Of a stretch of 64,000 nt of DNA, positions 1 through 9,438 are shown in pieces (position 1 is the first letter of the stretch; each line of letters opens with the position of its first letter). The notes under the pieces were generated by a model that did no database searches, was not told the DNA's origin, and saw only the letters and a list, made by a program, of their open reading frames with translations. A program made the position numbers and the translations under genes. The stretch is from CAYFPX01 sp964519895. GTDB lineage: Bacteria > Myxococcota_A > UBA796 > CAJQPC01. The DNA lies in NCBI GenBank assembly GCA_964519895.1, contig CAZFLE010000008.1:55612-119611 (forward strand), in the 5' to 3' direction.

Positions 1-623
1 GACTGCTCGGTCGGGAGCAGCACCAGCCGCGCGCCCTCGAAGCTGTGGTCGGCCTCGGGCGCCGGCCCCTGGGCGATGGCCTGGCTCAGGGCCAGGTCCT
101 CGCCGATCTCGGGAGATGTGCTGACCCAGTCAGCGCTGGGGTGGGTGTCGATGCCCAGCAGGATCAGGTTTCCGTGCTTGATCCGCGCGGTCACGCCGCT
201 CCGGTACAGCGGCACACCGTCCACGACGCGATCGAAGTCCACGTACCAGGTGTTGGTGCGCGCGACGTAGCCGGCGCTCTTCAGGACGAGAGCGTCGGGA
301 TCGACGTCGATCAGGTCGGGCTGACGGGCGAAGAAGTCCCGCAGAGCGCGCTCGACCTGGTGCTCATCCTCCAGGCTCCCCATCGGGATCCCCGGGCCCC
401 AGGCCCGGTGTGGCGTGCCGGTCCACTCGTCGAACCGTGCCTGCCAGCCAGCACCCTCGGAGTCCTGGAACTGACGCCACCCTTCGCCGTCTTGAAGTGT
501 GGCCTGGGTGCGCGGGTGGTAGATCGGCAGTCGGTATGGCTCGGTACCGATGTAGATGTCATCAGCGGGAGCGAGAGCAAATGCCGGGGCGGGCAGCAGG
601 CCCACGGCGATCAACAAGGACAT
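1..623 (-). CDS. Secreted metalloprotease, N-terminal propeptide part (partial)
   Basis: The frame is open from an ATG at 623 to the left window edge, so only about 207 N-terminal residues are present. Residues 1-18 form a signal peptide (hydrophobic core, then PAPAFALAPA). Residues about 125-160 (WYVDFDRVVDGVPLYRSGV, then a hydrophobic LILLGIDTHP strand) resemble the FTP domain that precedes fungalysin/thermolysin-type zinc peptidases (M36/M4). A strong GGAGGG lies 6 bases before the ATG. The catalytic domain would lie outside the window, so the protease assignment is inferred from the propeptide alone. It is divergent from the cytochrome lipoprotein at 707. Confidence 0.72.
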   Translation of the reverse strand, partial: MSLLIAVGLLPAPAFALAPADDIYIGTEPYRLPIYHPRTQATLQDGEGWRQFQDSEGAGWQARFDEWTGTPHRAWGPGIPMGSLEDEHQVERALRDFFARQPDLIDVDPDALVLKSAGYVARTNTWYVDFDRVVDGVPLYRSGVTARIKHGNLILLGIDTHPSADWVSTSPEIGEDLALSQAIAQGPAPEADHSFEGARLVLLPTEQ

Positions 624-706
624 TGGAACCCTCCGTCGGGAGAAGAGGTTCGTTCGGCAGAGATGATTTCGCAAGCCGTCACACTTCAATCAACACGAAT
701 CTTGCA

Positions 707-2326
707 GTGCGCCGACAGGGTCTAGACAAGCCCCGGTGGACTCTGGTGTGCTGGGCACTGTGCCTCGCGCTGCTCCAGGCCTGCTCCAGCGATGCACCGG
801 AGCCCAAGCCTGACTCCGGTCTCCCGGAGCTGCCTGAGCTCGTCGCCGGGCCTGTGGACCGTGTCGGCGAGGTGCGCGCTCCCCGAGAGATCCAGCTCTT
901 CCTGGTGGGTGAGGTCCGCGGGGAGATCGAGCCCTGCGGCTGCCCGACCCTGCCTTATGGGGGTTTTGTGCGGCGCCAGGCCCTGCTGGCCCAGGTCTCT
1001 GGCTTGGGGATCCCGACATTTCACCTGGACGCGGGCGAGAGTCTGGTCAAGGGACTGATCCTGACCGACGCCGGCGCCATGAAGGACCGGGCCGAGCTGT
1101 TGGCGGAATTGATGGAGGACGTCGCGGTCGATGCGTGGGTGCCGGGCCCCTCTGATCTGGCGCCGGCCGGGCTGAAGGGGCTCAAGGCCCTGTTCCCGGC
1201 GGGGACCACGCCCCTCACGAGCGCCACCTGGATCGACCAGGAGGGCGAGCCGCACTTTCCCCCGAGCATCGTGCTCTCGCGGGACGGCCTGACGCTTGGC
1301 GTGGTGGGCCTCTCCCGCCGTCCCACGTCGCCGGAGCAGCGGGCGATCGTGGGCTGGCGAGACCCGGTCGACGCCGCCAGAGAGGCGGTGGGGGCGCTCC
1401 CCAAAGATCTGGACCTGGTCATTGCGCTCTCCAACCTCCCCAACGAGGACAACGATCGGGTCGCGGCCGAGGTGGCCGGGCTCGCCGCGGTGCTCTCCAC
1501 CGCCGGTGCCCAGCACGACCAGCCCCGGGCGGCCAGTGGTGCGCCGGTCGTCGAGGTACCGGGCCGGGGGCGCTACGTGACCCTGCTGCGCACCTGGCTG
1601 GGGTCGACGGCGGGCCAGCCGCTGGCGTTGGAGACGACCCGGTCCAAGGACCTGAAGCGGTACGATCAGAGCCGCGTCGCGCTGCGCCGGATGGTGCAGA
1701 GCGGCCAGGCCGATCCCACTGCCCAGAGCGCGCTCGAGGGGCGGGTCCAGACCGCCCTGGCTGCGCTCACGTCGGCCGCCCAGGGACACAACCTGGCGGT
1801 GCACGACCTGCGGCCACTGGGCGCTGGCCTGGACAGCGAGGTACCGGTGTCGGCCCGGATCGCCCGCTACAAGCGCTCGGTGCTGCGCGAGGCACTGGCG
1901 GTCGAGACCGCCGAGGTCGAAGAACGCGGTCCGCACTACGCCACAGCATCCGTCTGTGTCGGCTGTCACCGGCCCCAATTCGCGCGGTGGACCTTCACGT
2001 CGCACGCCAAGGCTCACGACACCCTCAAGTCCCGGAACGAGGCGGAGAACCCGGAGTGCCTGGGGTGCCACACCCTGGGCTTCGGTGAGGAGGGCGGCTT
2101 CGGAGAGCTGACGCCGTTCCGCCTCAGCCAGTACGGCGGCGTCCAGTGTGAGGCCTGCCACGGCATGTTGGCAGGGCACCCCGAGGAGGATGACGTCCGG
2201 CCCACTCCTGTCGGGCCCCAGACCTGCTTGCGCTGCCACGACCCGGCCAACTCACCGCAGTTCGACTACGACGTCTACCTGCGCAGCGTGCACTGTCCGA
2301 TCGGCGATGAGATCACGCCCCCTTGA
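707..2326 (+). CDS. Lipoprotein: phosphoesterase-like domain fused to tetraheme cytochrome c554-type domain
   Basis: The GTG at 707 is chosen because it gives a clean lipoprotein signal (RRQ, hydrophobic core, lipobox LLQAC). Upstream codons in the same frame are Arg-rich and not signal-like. Residues about 60-290 resemble the metallophosphoesterase/5'-nucleotidase fold seen next to cytochromes (LFLVGEVRGEIEPCGC near the start, then LDAGES). The C-terminal part carries four CxxCH heme sites at about residues 417, 451, 481 and 507, the pattern of cytochrome c554 family proteins. It is probably an envelope-anchored electron-transfer protein. The usual metal ligands are not all obvious, so phosphoesterase activity is doubtful. 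The gene is convergent with the next one, 9 bases apart. Confidence 0.85.
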   Translation: MRRQGLDKPRWTLVCWALCLALLQACSSDAPEPKPDSGLPELPELVAGPVDRVGEVRAPREIQLFLVGEVRGEIEPCGCPTLPYGGFVRRQALLAQVSGLGIPTFHLDAGESLVKGLILTDAGAMKDRAELLAELMEDVAVDAWVPGPSDLAPAGLKGLKALFPAGTTPLTSATWIDQEGEPHFPPSIVLSRDGLTLGVVGLSRRPTSPEQRAIVGWRDPVDAAREAVGALPKDLDLVIALSNLPNEDNDRVAAEVAGLAAVLSTAGAQHDQPRAASGAPVVEVPGRGRYVTLLRTWLGSTAGQPLALETTRSKDLKRYDQSRVALRRMVQSGQADPTAQSALEGRVQTALAALTSAAQGHNLAVHDLRPLGAGLDSEVPVSARIARYKRSVLREALAVETAEVEERGPHYATASVCVGCHRPQFARWTFTSHAKAHDTLKSRNEAENPECLGCHTLGFGEEGGFGELTPFRLSQYGGVQCEACHGMLAGHPEEDDVRPTPVGPQTCLRCHDPANSPQFDYDVYLRSVHCPIGDEITPP

Positions 2327-2335
2327 ACCGGCGCA

Positions 2336-3412
<1,077 letters not shown>

Positions 3413-3443
3413 GAAGGCGCTCCTGTCCCGGGTTGGACCCGCG

Positions 3444-5453
3444 TCAGCACGTGCTGAGAAAACGATCGACCTCTTCCCGCTCCATCAGGCCCAGGCTTCG
3501 GTCCAGGCAGTGGGAGCAGATGCGGACCACGCCGATGGCCCACACCCCCCTGGACTCCAGGTGCGAGCGGTTGCAGAAGGAGCAGCGGGCGTCGTCGGCC
3601 GCGAGCAGCTCGGTGCGATTCCGGCTCACTTTGACGACGCAGTGGTCGCAGATCACGGCGTCGCTCCCAGCCATCAGGTGGGCGGCCTCGTCGGCGGTGC
3701 GGCCACAGGTGGAGCAGTGCACGGCCTCGTCTGTTGCGGCCGGTCGGGGCCCCAGCTCGGACTGGCGTGGGATCACGTGGCCCAGGAGCGCCCGGACGCG
3801 GGCCGAGGCGCCGCGTTGATCGGCCCGATTCACCAGCTGGGCGATGGCCTTGGGGTCCCCGTACATGGCCAGCCCGGTCTGGGCGGCCACCGCGAGCTCC
3901 GGATCCGCCGCGTCGGACCAGCGATCGAGCAGCCGGCGACCGGAGCGAGAGCGGCGGGCAGCGACCGCCAGCAACACGAGGCTCTGGTACGCGCGGGCGC
4001 GATTTCGCTCGTGCTCGACCCGTCGGCGGTGCTCCTCGACATTGGGGGCCGCGTCGTAGCGGGCCACGGCCGCACGCTTGAGATCGTCTTCTTCGACCCC
4101 CAGGCCGCGGGTGAGCACGGGCTCGGGGATCGCGTGGGCGGTCGCCACGGCCTGGCGACCGAGCTCCGGGTGGAACCGGGCGCCGGGCTCGCGGAGCTGC
4201 GTGGCCACGACATCGGCCACCGAGCTTGCGGCCTGGGAGCACGCGGCTTCCCAGACCTGGAAGCGCACACCCTCGTCCTGGACCAGGCTCATGCCCTGGA
4301 GCATGGCGGGGATCGACGACGGACCCACGGCGCGGAGCTCCTCGAGCAGCACGGCGATGCGCTCTCGGGTCACGGTCCGGGGCGTCCGCGGCCCGGACTG
4401 GAAGGGCAGGCTGTCGAACCGCCGGCACTCGGTGTGCAGGGCCTGGACCAGCCAGCCGATGTCCCTTGCGGCCCGTCGGGTCCGCGCGAGCTCGACGTAG
4501 GAAGAGATGTGGTCGGGGTGGTCCCGCAGGGTCTCCTTGAAGACTCGGACGGCCTCGGCGGCCCGATCGAGCTCCAACAGCGCGCAGCCCTTGGTGTACC
4601 GGGCCAGCAGGTCCGTCGGGTCACAGAGCAGCGCCCGGTCGCAGGCATCGAGGGCCTGGTCGTGATCCCCGAGCTGGAGGTGGGCCATCGCCACCTGGGC
4701 GTGCACCCGTGGAGTCTCCGGGCGGTCCTGGAGGTACTGGCGGAAGTACTGGATGGCGTTCTTGTACTTGCCCAGCTCATACGCCACGAGGCCCAGGTGG
4801 AACCGGGCGGTCGCCGCGTGGTCGTCGTTCTCGCGCAGGCGAAGGAAGAGCCGCTCGGCCTCCCGAAAGCGGCCCGCGTGCAGACAACCGATGCCCAGAT
4901 CCCGCAGCAGGGCCGGCAGGACGTGTGGACTGGGCTCGTGCTGCATGGCTTGGACCAGGTGGAACTGGGCCCGCTCGTTCAGCCGCTTGGGGTTGCCGTG
5001 GACCCGCGCACGCTTTGCCAGGGCACGCCCCAGGTACAGGTGTGTCTCCCAGTCGTCGGGGGCCAGCCTGCAGGCGTGCTCCAGGGCGGACAGGGCCCGA
5101 TCCGGCTGCCCCTCGCTGCGGGCGAGGGCCCCCAGTCCCAGGAACAGGTCGGCCCGTTCCGGTTCGGTGTTCCGGGCCTCCTCGAAGTACTTGTGGGCAC
5201 CATCGGGTCGACCCAGGCCGACCAGGGACATGCCGGCGGTGATCAGGGCCGGCACGTGGCCGGGCTCCAGGCTCAGCACCTTGCGAGCGTGGGACAGGGC
5301 CTGGTGGGTCCAGGCTTCGCCACCGCCGTGGTAGAGCCCCTTGGAGAGGCAGGCGCGGGCGAGTTCGTGGTGGAGCTCGGAGTCGTCGCCGGAATCGGCG
5401 ACCTGGTGCTGGAGGCGGTCGATCAGCCAGTCCAGCTTCTTGTGCGGGAACAT
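3444..5453 (-). CDS. TPR-repeat protein with two C-terminal ClpX-type zinc fingers
   Basis: This 669-residue protein has no signal peptide, so it is probably cytoplasmic. Residues about 20-330 are a run of TPR repeats (for example ALITAGMSLVGLGRPDGAHK and GCALLELDRAAEAVRVFKET). Residues 350-570 are helical and HEAT-like. At about residue 579 CSTCG...ICDHC, and at about 621 CSFCN...ICSHC, give two treble-clef C4 modules like the N-terminal zinc-binding domain of ClpX. In ClpX that domain dimerises and binds adaptors and substrates. No AAA+ or peptidase domain is present, so an adaptor or scaffold role is inferred. The start is ATG with no clear Shine-Dalgarno. It is divergent from the pilin pair. 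Confidence 0.85.
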   Translation of the reverse strand: MFPHKKLDWLIDRLQHQVADSGDDSELHHELARACLSKGLYHGGGEAWTHQALSHARKVLSLEPGHVPALITAGMSLVGLGRPDGAHKYFEEARNTEPERADLFLGLGALARSEGQPDRALSALEHACRLAPDDWETHLYLGRALAKRARVHGNPKRLNERAQFHLVQAMQHEPSPHVLPALLRDLGIGCLHAGRFREAERLFLRLRENDDHAATARFHLGLVAYELGKYKNAIQYFRQYLQDRPETPRVHAQVAMAHLQLGDHDQALDACDRALLCDPTDLLARYTKGCALLELDRAAEAVRVFKETLRDHPDHISSYVELARTRRAARDIGWLVQALHTECRRFDSLPFQSGPRTPRTVTRERIAVLLEELRAVGPSSIPAMLQGMSLVQDEGVRFQVWEAACSQAASSVADVVATQLREPGARFHPELGRQAVATAHAIPEPVLTRGLGVEEDDLKRAAVARYDAAPNVEEHRRRVEHERNRARAYQSLVLLAVAARRSRSGRRLLDRWSDAADPELAVAAQTGLAMYGDPKAIAQLVNRADQRGASARVRALLGHVIPRQSELGPRPAATDEAVHCSTCGRTADEAAHLMAGSDAVICDHCVVKVSRNRTELLAADDARCSFCNRSHLESRGVWAIGVVRICSHCLDRSLGLMEREEVDRFLSTC

Positions 5454-5555
5454 CTTCGGCGGGGGAGGGCGGCGGGGAGCCGGGGGGATTCTGGGAGGGC
5501 CTGGGACGGCCCCGGGGAGGCGTGCTATTCTAACAACGGCACCGACGGAGGGTCC

Positions 5556-5738
5556 ATGACGTTGCGGACACGTCGGGGACAGAGCACCGTCGAGACGGTC
5601 ATGTTGATCTCGGTCCTGGCGATCGCAATGGTGGCAATGTCCTATGCCTTGATCCCCGGTCTGCAGGGCGGCCTCCAGGGCCAGCAGCTCATGCTGAGCA
5701 CGGTCGTCGACGGCGGCGTCGTGGACAAGGGGAGCTGA
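5556..5738 (+). CDS. Small class III (Flp/TadE-like) pilin, copy 1
   Basis: A 60-residue protein starting at ATG 5556, with GGAGGG 3-4 bases upstream. It has a basic leader (TLRTRRG) followed by QSTVE and a hydrophobic helix, matching the prepilin-peptidase site G|xxxxE with Glu at +5 that is typical of Flp pilins and TadE-like pseudopilins. The mature protein would be about 50 residues. It lies two bases before a second gene of the same design, so the pair forms a bicistron. No Tad secretion ATPase or prepilin peptidase gene is nearby. Confidence 0.8.
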   Translation: MTLRTRRGQSTVETVMLISVLAIAMVAMSYALIPGLQGGLQGQQLMLSTVVDGGVVDKGS

Positions 5739-5740
5739 CG

Positions 5741-5935
5741 ATGAACCTTGCCAAGAACCTCAGTCGCCGCCGCGGCCAGTCCACGGTCGAGGTGATGCTC
5801 CTGATCAGCGTGCTCGTGGTGGCCGTGGTCGCCGCAGGGTTCGCCCTGACCAACGAAGACAACGGCTTCATCAGCGGCATGCGGGCGATGGCCGACGGCG
5901 CTGACACCGTGTTCGCCGAGGAGTATCAACCCTAA
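5741..5935 (+). CDS. Small class III (Flp/TadE-like) pilin, copy 2
   Basis: A 64-residue paralogue of the preceding gene. The leader NLAKNLSRRRG is followed by QSTVEVMLLISVLVVAV, again with the G|xxxxE cleavage site, and then a short acidic tail ending AEEYQP. GGGGAG lies just upstream inside the end of copy 1, so translation is probably coupled. The two copies share the GQSTVE motif and helix but diverge in the C-terminus, which suggests different subunits (major and minor) rather than a recent duplication. Confidence 0.82.
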   Translation: MNLAKNLSRRRGQSTVEVMLLISVLVVAVVAAGFALTNEDNGFISGMRAMADGADTVFAEEYQP

Positions 5936-5952
5936 GCGGATAGGCGGGCTCC

Positions 5953-8547
5953 ATGGAAGAGCTCGCGGACCTGCGACGGCAGAGGGTCGTCTCGCTCCTG
6001 GCCCCGCTCTTCTTCTTGTCGGGCGGCACCGCGCTGATCTACCAGACCCTGTGGGTCCGGCAGCTCCACCTGGTGTTTGGCACATCTCAGCAGGCCATCG
6101 CCACGGTGCTTGCCGCCTTCATGGGCGGCCTGGCGCTGGGGGGATTCTGGTCGTCTCGCCACGCCGACTCGCTGGCCAGGCCCCTGGGTCGCTACGCCGT
6201 GCTGGAGCTCATCATCGGCGGCTATGCCCTGGTGTTTCCCGTGCTGCTGGGGGTGGTCACCCCATGGCTGTTGCGCTTCCACAGGGCCTTCGAGCCGTCT
6301 CCAGAGGTCTTCGGGGCGGTCCAATTCGCGGTGGTCGCCCTGCTGTTGATGGTGCCGACCACGTGCATGGGGGCCACGCTGCCCTTGCTCGCCCGCTTCG
6401 CCACCCGGCGCGTGGGCGAAGCCGGCGCCGTGGTGGGGTGGCTCTACGGCGTCAACACCTTGGGGGCCGTCGCCGGGGTAGCGCTGGGTGGGTTCGTGTT
6501 GTTGCCTGGGCTGGGACTGGCCGCGACCACATGGGTCGCGGCCGGGGCCAACGGTGGCTTGGGGCTGGCTGCCCTGGGCCTGTCGGGCCGGGCGGGTGAC
6601 CTGCCGGCGCAAGCTCGCGGGGTGCCCGCCGCCGCGCCACCGCGCCGCCTGGAGGCCGGGCTGCTCGGAGTGGCCGCTCTGTCCGGCTTCGCTGCGTTGA
6701 TCTACGAGCTGGCCTGGTTCCGGTTGATGGCGCTGATCCTGGGCGGCTCGACCTATGCCTTCTCGGTCATGCTGATCGCCTTCCTTGTGGGCATCGCAGG
6801 GGGAGGCTGGGTGGCCGGGGGCCCGGCGGACCGCCTTCAGCGGGTGGCGGGACGGGCGGGCACCCTCCAGGGGCTCGCGGCCATCCAGGTCGGCATCGCG
6901 CTGCTGACCTACGCCATGATGTGGCTGTGGCAGGAGCTGCCCTTTGCCTTCGTGGCGCTCTACGACGCGATCGATGGCATCGACACGCTGCTCTGGGTGG
7001 CCACGATGGGGCTGGCGGCAGGGGTCATGGCACCCCCAGCACTGCTCATGGGGGCCACCTTCACGCTGTTGGTGCGCGCGGCCATCGGTGGGCGAGAAGA
7101 CCCCCTGGGTCGGGCCGTGGGGCGCCTCTACGGGGCCAACACCCTGGGGGGCATCGCCGGCGCTGCAGCGGGTGGCTTCCTGCTGCTGCCGCTGCTCGAC
7201 CTGACCGGCGCCGTGCGGGTGGCGGCCGGCGCGAACTTGCTGGCAGCAGGGGTGGCGGTCTGGCCCCTGCTGGCACGGGCCAGCGCCCTCATCACCGGAC
7301 GGGTGGTCGTGGTGATCGCCGGCGCGGCTCTGTTCCTGATCACCGTGCCGCCACCCTGGAACCCGCTGCTGATGACCGCAGGGATGTACAAGTACGTGTC
7401 GGACCTCGACGACCACAGCCGGGAGTCCATCCTGGACTACGCGGTGCACGGCTACCGGCTGCTGTTCTACGACGAGGGCTTGAGCACGGTCGTGACCGTG
7501 GCGCAGTCCCGGCAGACCGGCAATGTGTGGTTGGCGAACAACGGCAAGGTCGACGCCTCGACCACGGTGGACATGCCCACCCAGGTCCTGGTCAGCCACC
7601 TGCCCATGCTGTTCGCCCAGGAGCGCGAGCACGTGGTGGTGGTGGGGCTGGCGTCGGGCATCAGCGCCGGTGCGCTCACCCTCTACGACGAGGTGCAGCG
7701 GCTGGACGTCGTGGAGCTGGAGCCAGCCATCCTGGAGGCCGCCCGGTTCTTCGAGGACTACAACCACCACCTGCTCGACGACCCGCGGGTGACGATCACC
7801 GCCAACGACGGGCGCAACCACCTGCTGCTTGCAGATCCGGGCTCCATCGACGTCATCGTGTCGGAGCCCTCGAATCCCTGGATCTCCGGGGTGTCGAACC
7901 TGTTCACCCGGGAGTTCTTCGAGCTGGGCCTGGCCCGGCTCTCGCCGTCCGGGGTCTGGGGTCAGTGGGTCCAGATGTACGGCATGGACGACGAGGACCT
8001 GCGCTCGCTGGTGGGGACCTTCTCCGACGTCTTCCCCCACGTGGCCCTGTTCGCCGCCGCCGAGGACGCCGACCTGGTGTTGGTGGGCTCCCGCGAACCC
8101 CTCGTCCTGGACCCCGTCGCGGCGGCACGCCTGGTCCACGACCACCCCGGGCGCCGGGCCGAGCTCAAGGCGATCGGCATCGAGACCCCTCACGATCTGC
8201 TGGCCTACTTCCAGATGGACGGCGCGGCACTCCAGGCGATGGCCGAAGGCGCCACCCGCAACACCGACGACAACATGCGCATCGAATTCTCGGCGCCTCG
8301 CAACCTGCACCGGGAGACGGTGCCGGAGAACCTGGCCCTGCTGTACGACCACCTCCAGTCGCCGTGGCTGGGCACGGTAGAGGACGGTCTGGCGATGGGG
8401 CGGGCCTATGCGGGCCGCAAGGAGTGGGTGCGGGCACTGATCGCGGTGCGCGAGGTGCTCGCGGTCGCACCGGACCACGAGGAAGCGCTGGCGCTGCGCC
8501 TGGAGTGGGCTCTGGCCCTCAAAGAGGCGCTGGACGGCCCCGAGTGA
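5953..8547 (+). CDS. Membrane-embedded spermidine synthase-like protein
   Basis: This 864-residue protein has about a dozen hydrophobic helices in residues 15-490 in two similar halves (FLSGGTALIYQTLWVRQ near 20 and LSGFAALIYELAWFRLM near 245). A Rossmann methyltransferase-like domain of the polyamine synthase family follows at about 500-800: HVVVVGLASGISAGAL, then the acidic DVVELEPAI strand, and SEPSNPW. It is the 'fused MFS/spermidine synthase' architecture common in Myxococcota and Planctomycetes. Whether such proteins make polyamines is not established, and the substrate is unknown. A short TPR-like helical tail follows. Confidence 0.85.
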   Translation: MEELADLRRQRVVSLLAPLFFLSGGTALIYQTLWVRQLHLVFGTSQQAIATVLAAFMGGLALGGFWSSRHADSLARPLGRYAVLELIIGGYALVFPVLLGVVTPWLLRFHRAFEPSPEVFGAVQFAVVALLLMVPTTCMGATLPLLARFATRRVGEAGAVVGWLYGVNTLGAVAGVALGGFVLLPGLGLAATTWVAAGANGGLGLAALGLSGRAGDLPAQARGVPAAAPPRRLEAGLLGVAALSGFAALIYELAWFRLMALILGGSTYAFSVMLIAFLVGIAGGGWVAGGPADRLQRVAGRAGTLQGLAAIQVGIALLTYAMMWLWQELPFAFVALYDAIDGIDTLLWVATMGLAAGVMAPPALLMGATFTLLVRAAIGGREDPLGRAVGRLYGANTLGGIAGAAAGGFLLLPLLDLTGAVRVAAGANLLAAGVAVWPLLARASALITGRVVVVIAGAALFLITVPPPWNPLLMTAGMYKYVSDLDDHSRESILDYAVHGYRLLFYDEGLSTVVTVAQSRQTGNVWLANNGKVDASTTVDMPTQVLVSHLPMLFAQEREHVVVVGLASGISAGALTLYDEVQRLDVVELEPAILEAARFFEDYNHHLLDDPRVTITANDGRNHLLLADPGSIDVIVSEPSNPWISGVSNLFTREFFELGLARLSPSGVWGQWVQMYGMDDEDLRSLVGTFSDVFPHVALFAAAEDADLVLVGSREPLVLDPVAAARLVHDHPGRRAELKAIGIETPHDLLAYFQMDGAALQAMAEGATRNTDDNMRIEFSAPRNLHRETVPENLALLYDHLQSPWLGTVEDGLAMGRAYAGRKEWVRALIAVREVLAVAPDHEEALALRLEWALALKEALDGPE

Positions 8548-8556
8548 GACAGGGGA

Positions 8557-9324
8557 CTACTGATCGTCGTCGTCGAGCTCGACGTGGATGCCGTGGCCAG
8601 CGGCCCGGCGGGCGGCGCGTCGACCCAACAGGGCCTCCAGCGGGCCGGACACCAGGTACAGCACCGCGAGCCCGAACAACCACAGGCTGATGTCGTAGAC
8701 CAGACCCAGAGCGATGCCGGACCCGGCTGTGAGCGCGAACAGCGCCTTGGTCCGGGCGTCGAAGCGGAAGGACTTGAAGGTGCGGAAGGGCACCGGCGAG
8801 ACCATCAGCAGGGCCAGGAGCGCGGTCAGTGCAAGGGGGCCTTCGACGTTGGCGACAAAGGTGCGGCCCAAGGCGGCGTGGGACATGACCATCGCGGCGA
8901 GCATGCCGCCGGCGATGGTGGTGGTGAGGCCCTCGGAGTGGGTCTCCTTGGTCCCGTCGGCCGCGACGTTGAAGCGGGCGAGCCGGAAGATGCCGCACAG
9001 GGCGAAGCCGAAGCTGACCGCCAGGCCGAACCAGCCCACGGCGTCGAGGCCCCAGGCGTAGACGAGCACCGCGGGGGCGACGCAGAAGGACACGGCGTCG
9101 GAGAAGGAGTCGAGCTGGATGCCGAAGTCCGAGCCTCGACCGGTCACCCGGGCCACCCCGCCGTCCAGCAGGTCGAAGACCATCGCGAAGCAGATCAGCA
9201 GGCCGGCCTGGTGGAAGACCCTGGGGTCGCCCGGGTTTCCCGCGGCCAGCAGGATGGCGTAGAACCCACAGAAGAACCCGGCTGACGTGAACCAGTTCGG
9301 TGGATTCAGGAAGTGCTTGAGCAT
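8557..9324 (-). CDS. pssA: CDP-diacylglycerol--serine O-phosphatidyltransferase
   Basis: An integral membrane protein of 255 residues carrying the complete CDP-alcohol phosphatidyltransferase signature DGxxARx8GxxxDxxxD (DGGVAR ... DFGIQLDSFSD, residues about 54-76). It has about seven hydrophobic segments and an acidic tail (ELDDDDQ). It would form phosphatidylserine from CDP-diacylglycerol and serine, the first step to phosphatidylethanolamine. The length and the NPPNWFTSAGFFCGF start fit the bacterial membrane type (PssA type II). It lies 114 bases downstream of lysC on the same strand, with a long hairpin between them. Confidence 0.9.
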   Translation of the reverse strand: MLKHFLNPPNWFTSAGFFCGFYAILLAAGNPGDPRVFHQAGLLICFAMVFDLLDGGVARVTGRGSDFGIQLDSFSDAVSFCVAPAVLVYAWGLDAVGWFGLAVSFGFALCGIFRLARFNVAADGTKETHSEGLTTTIAGGMLAAMVMSHAALGRTFVANVEGPLALTALLALLMVSPVPFRTFKSFRFDARTKALFALTAGSGIALGLVYDISLWLFGLAVLYLVSGPLEALLGRRAARRAAGHGIHVELDDDDQ

Positions 9325-9390
9325 CGGGCCATCCCGCGATCGCGCCCAAGATAGGGCGAGATGGGCTCGGCGGCAATGATTGTTGGCTTA

Positions 9391-9438
9391 TCGGCCGGAT
9401 CATCGAAGTTGCCCGATCAACTTCGGTGACCCGGCCGA
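9391..9438. terminator. Long near-perfect hairpin between lysC and pssA
   Basis: TCGGCCGG (9391-9398) pairs with CCGGCCGA (9431-9438), and CGAAGTTG (9404-9411) pairs with CAACTTCG (9418-9425). The bases between the two stems pair as well, except A9399/C9430 and one G-U. This makes a stem of about 21 bp with a 6-base loop, touching the lysC stop codon. No U-run follows on either strand, so it could be a Rho-assisted or pausing terminator, an mRNA 3' stabiliser or a protein-binding palindrome. Confidence 0.7.

Noticed and set aside
410..706. N-terminal extension of the cytochrome lipoprotein frame
   Set aside because: The extension is Arg-rich, overlaps the divergent protease gene and would bury the lipoprotein signal peptide inside the protein. 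The GTG at 707 is far more consistent.
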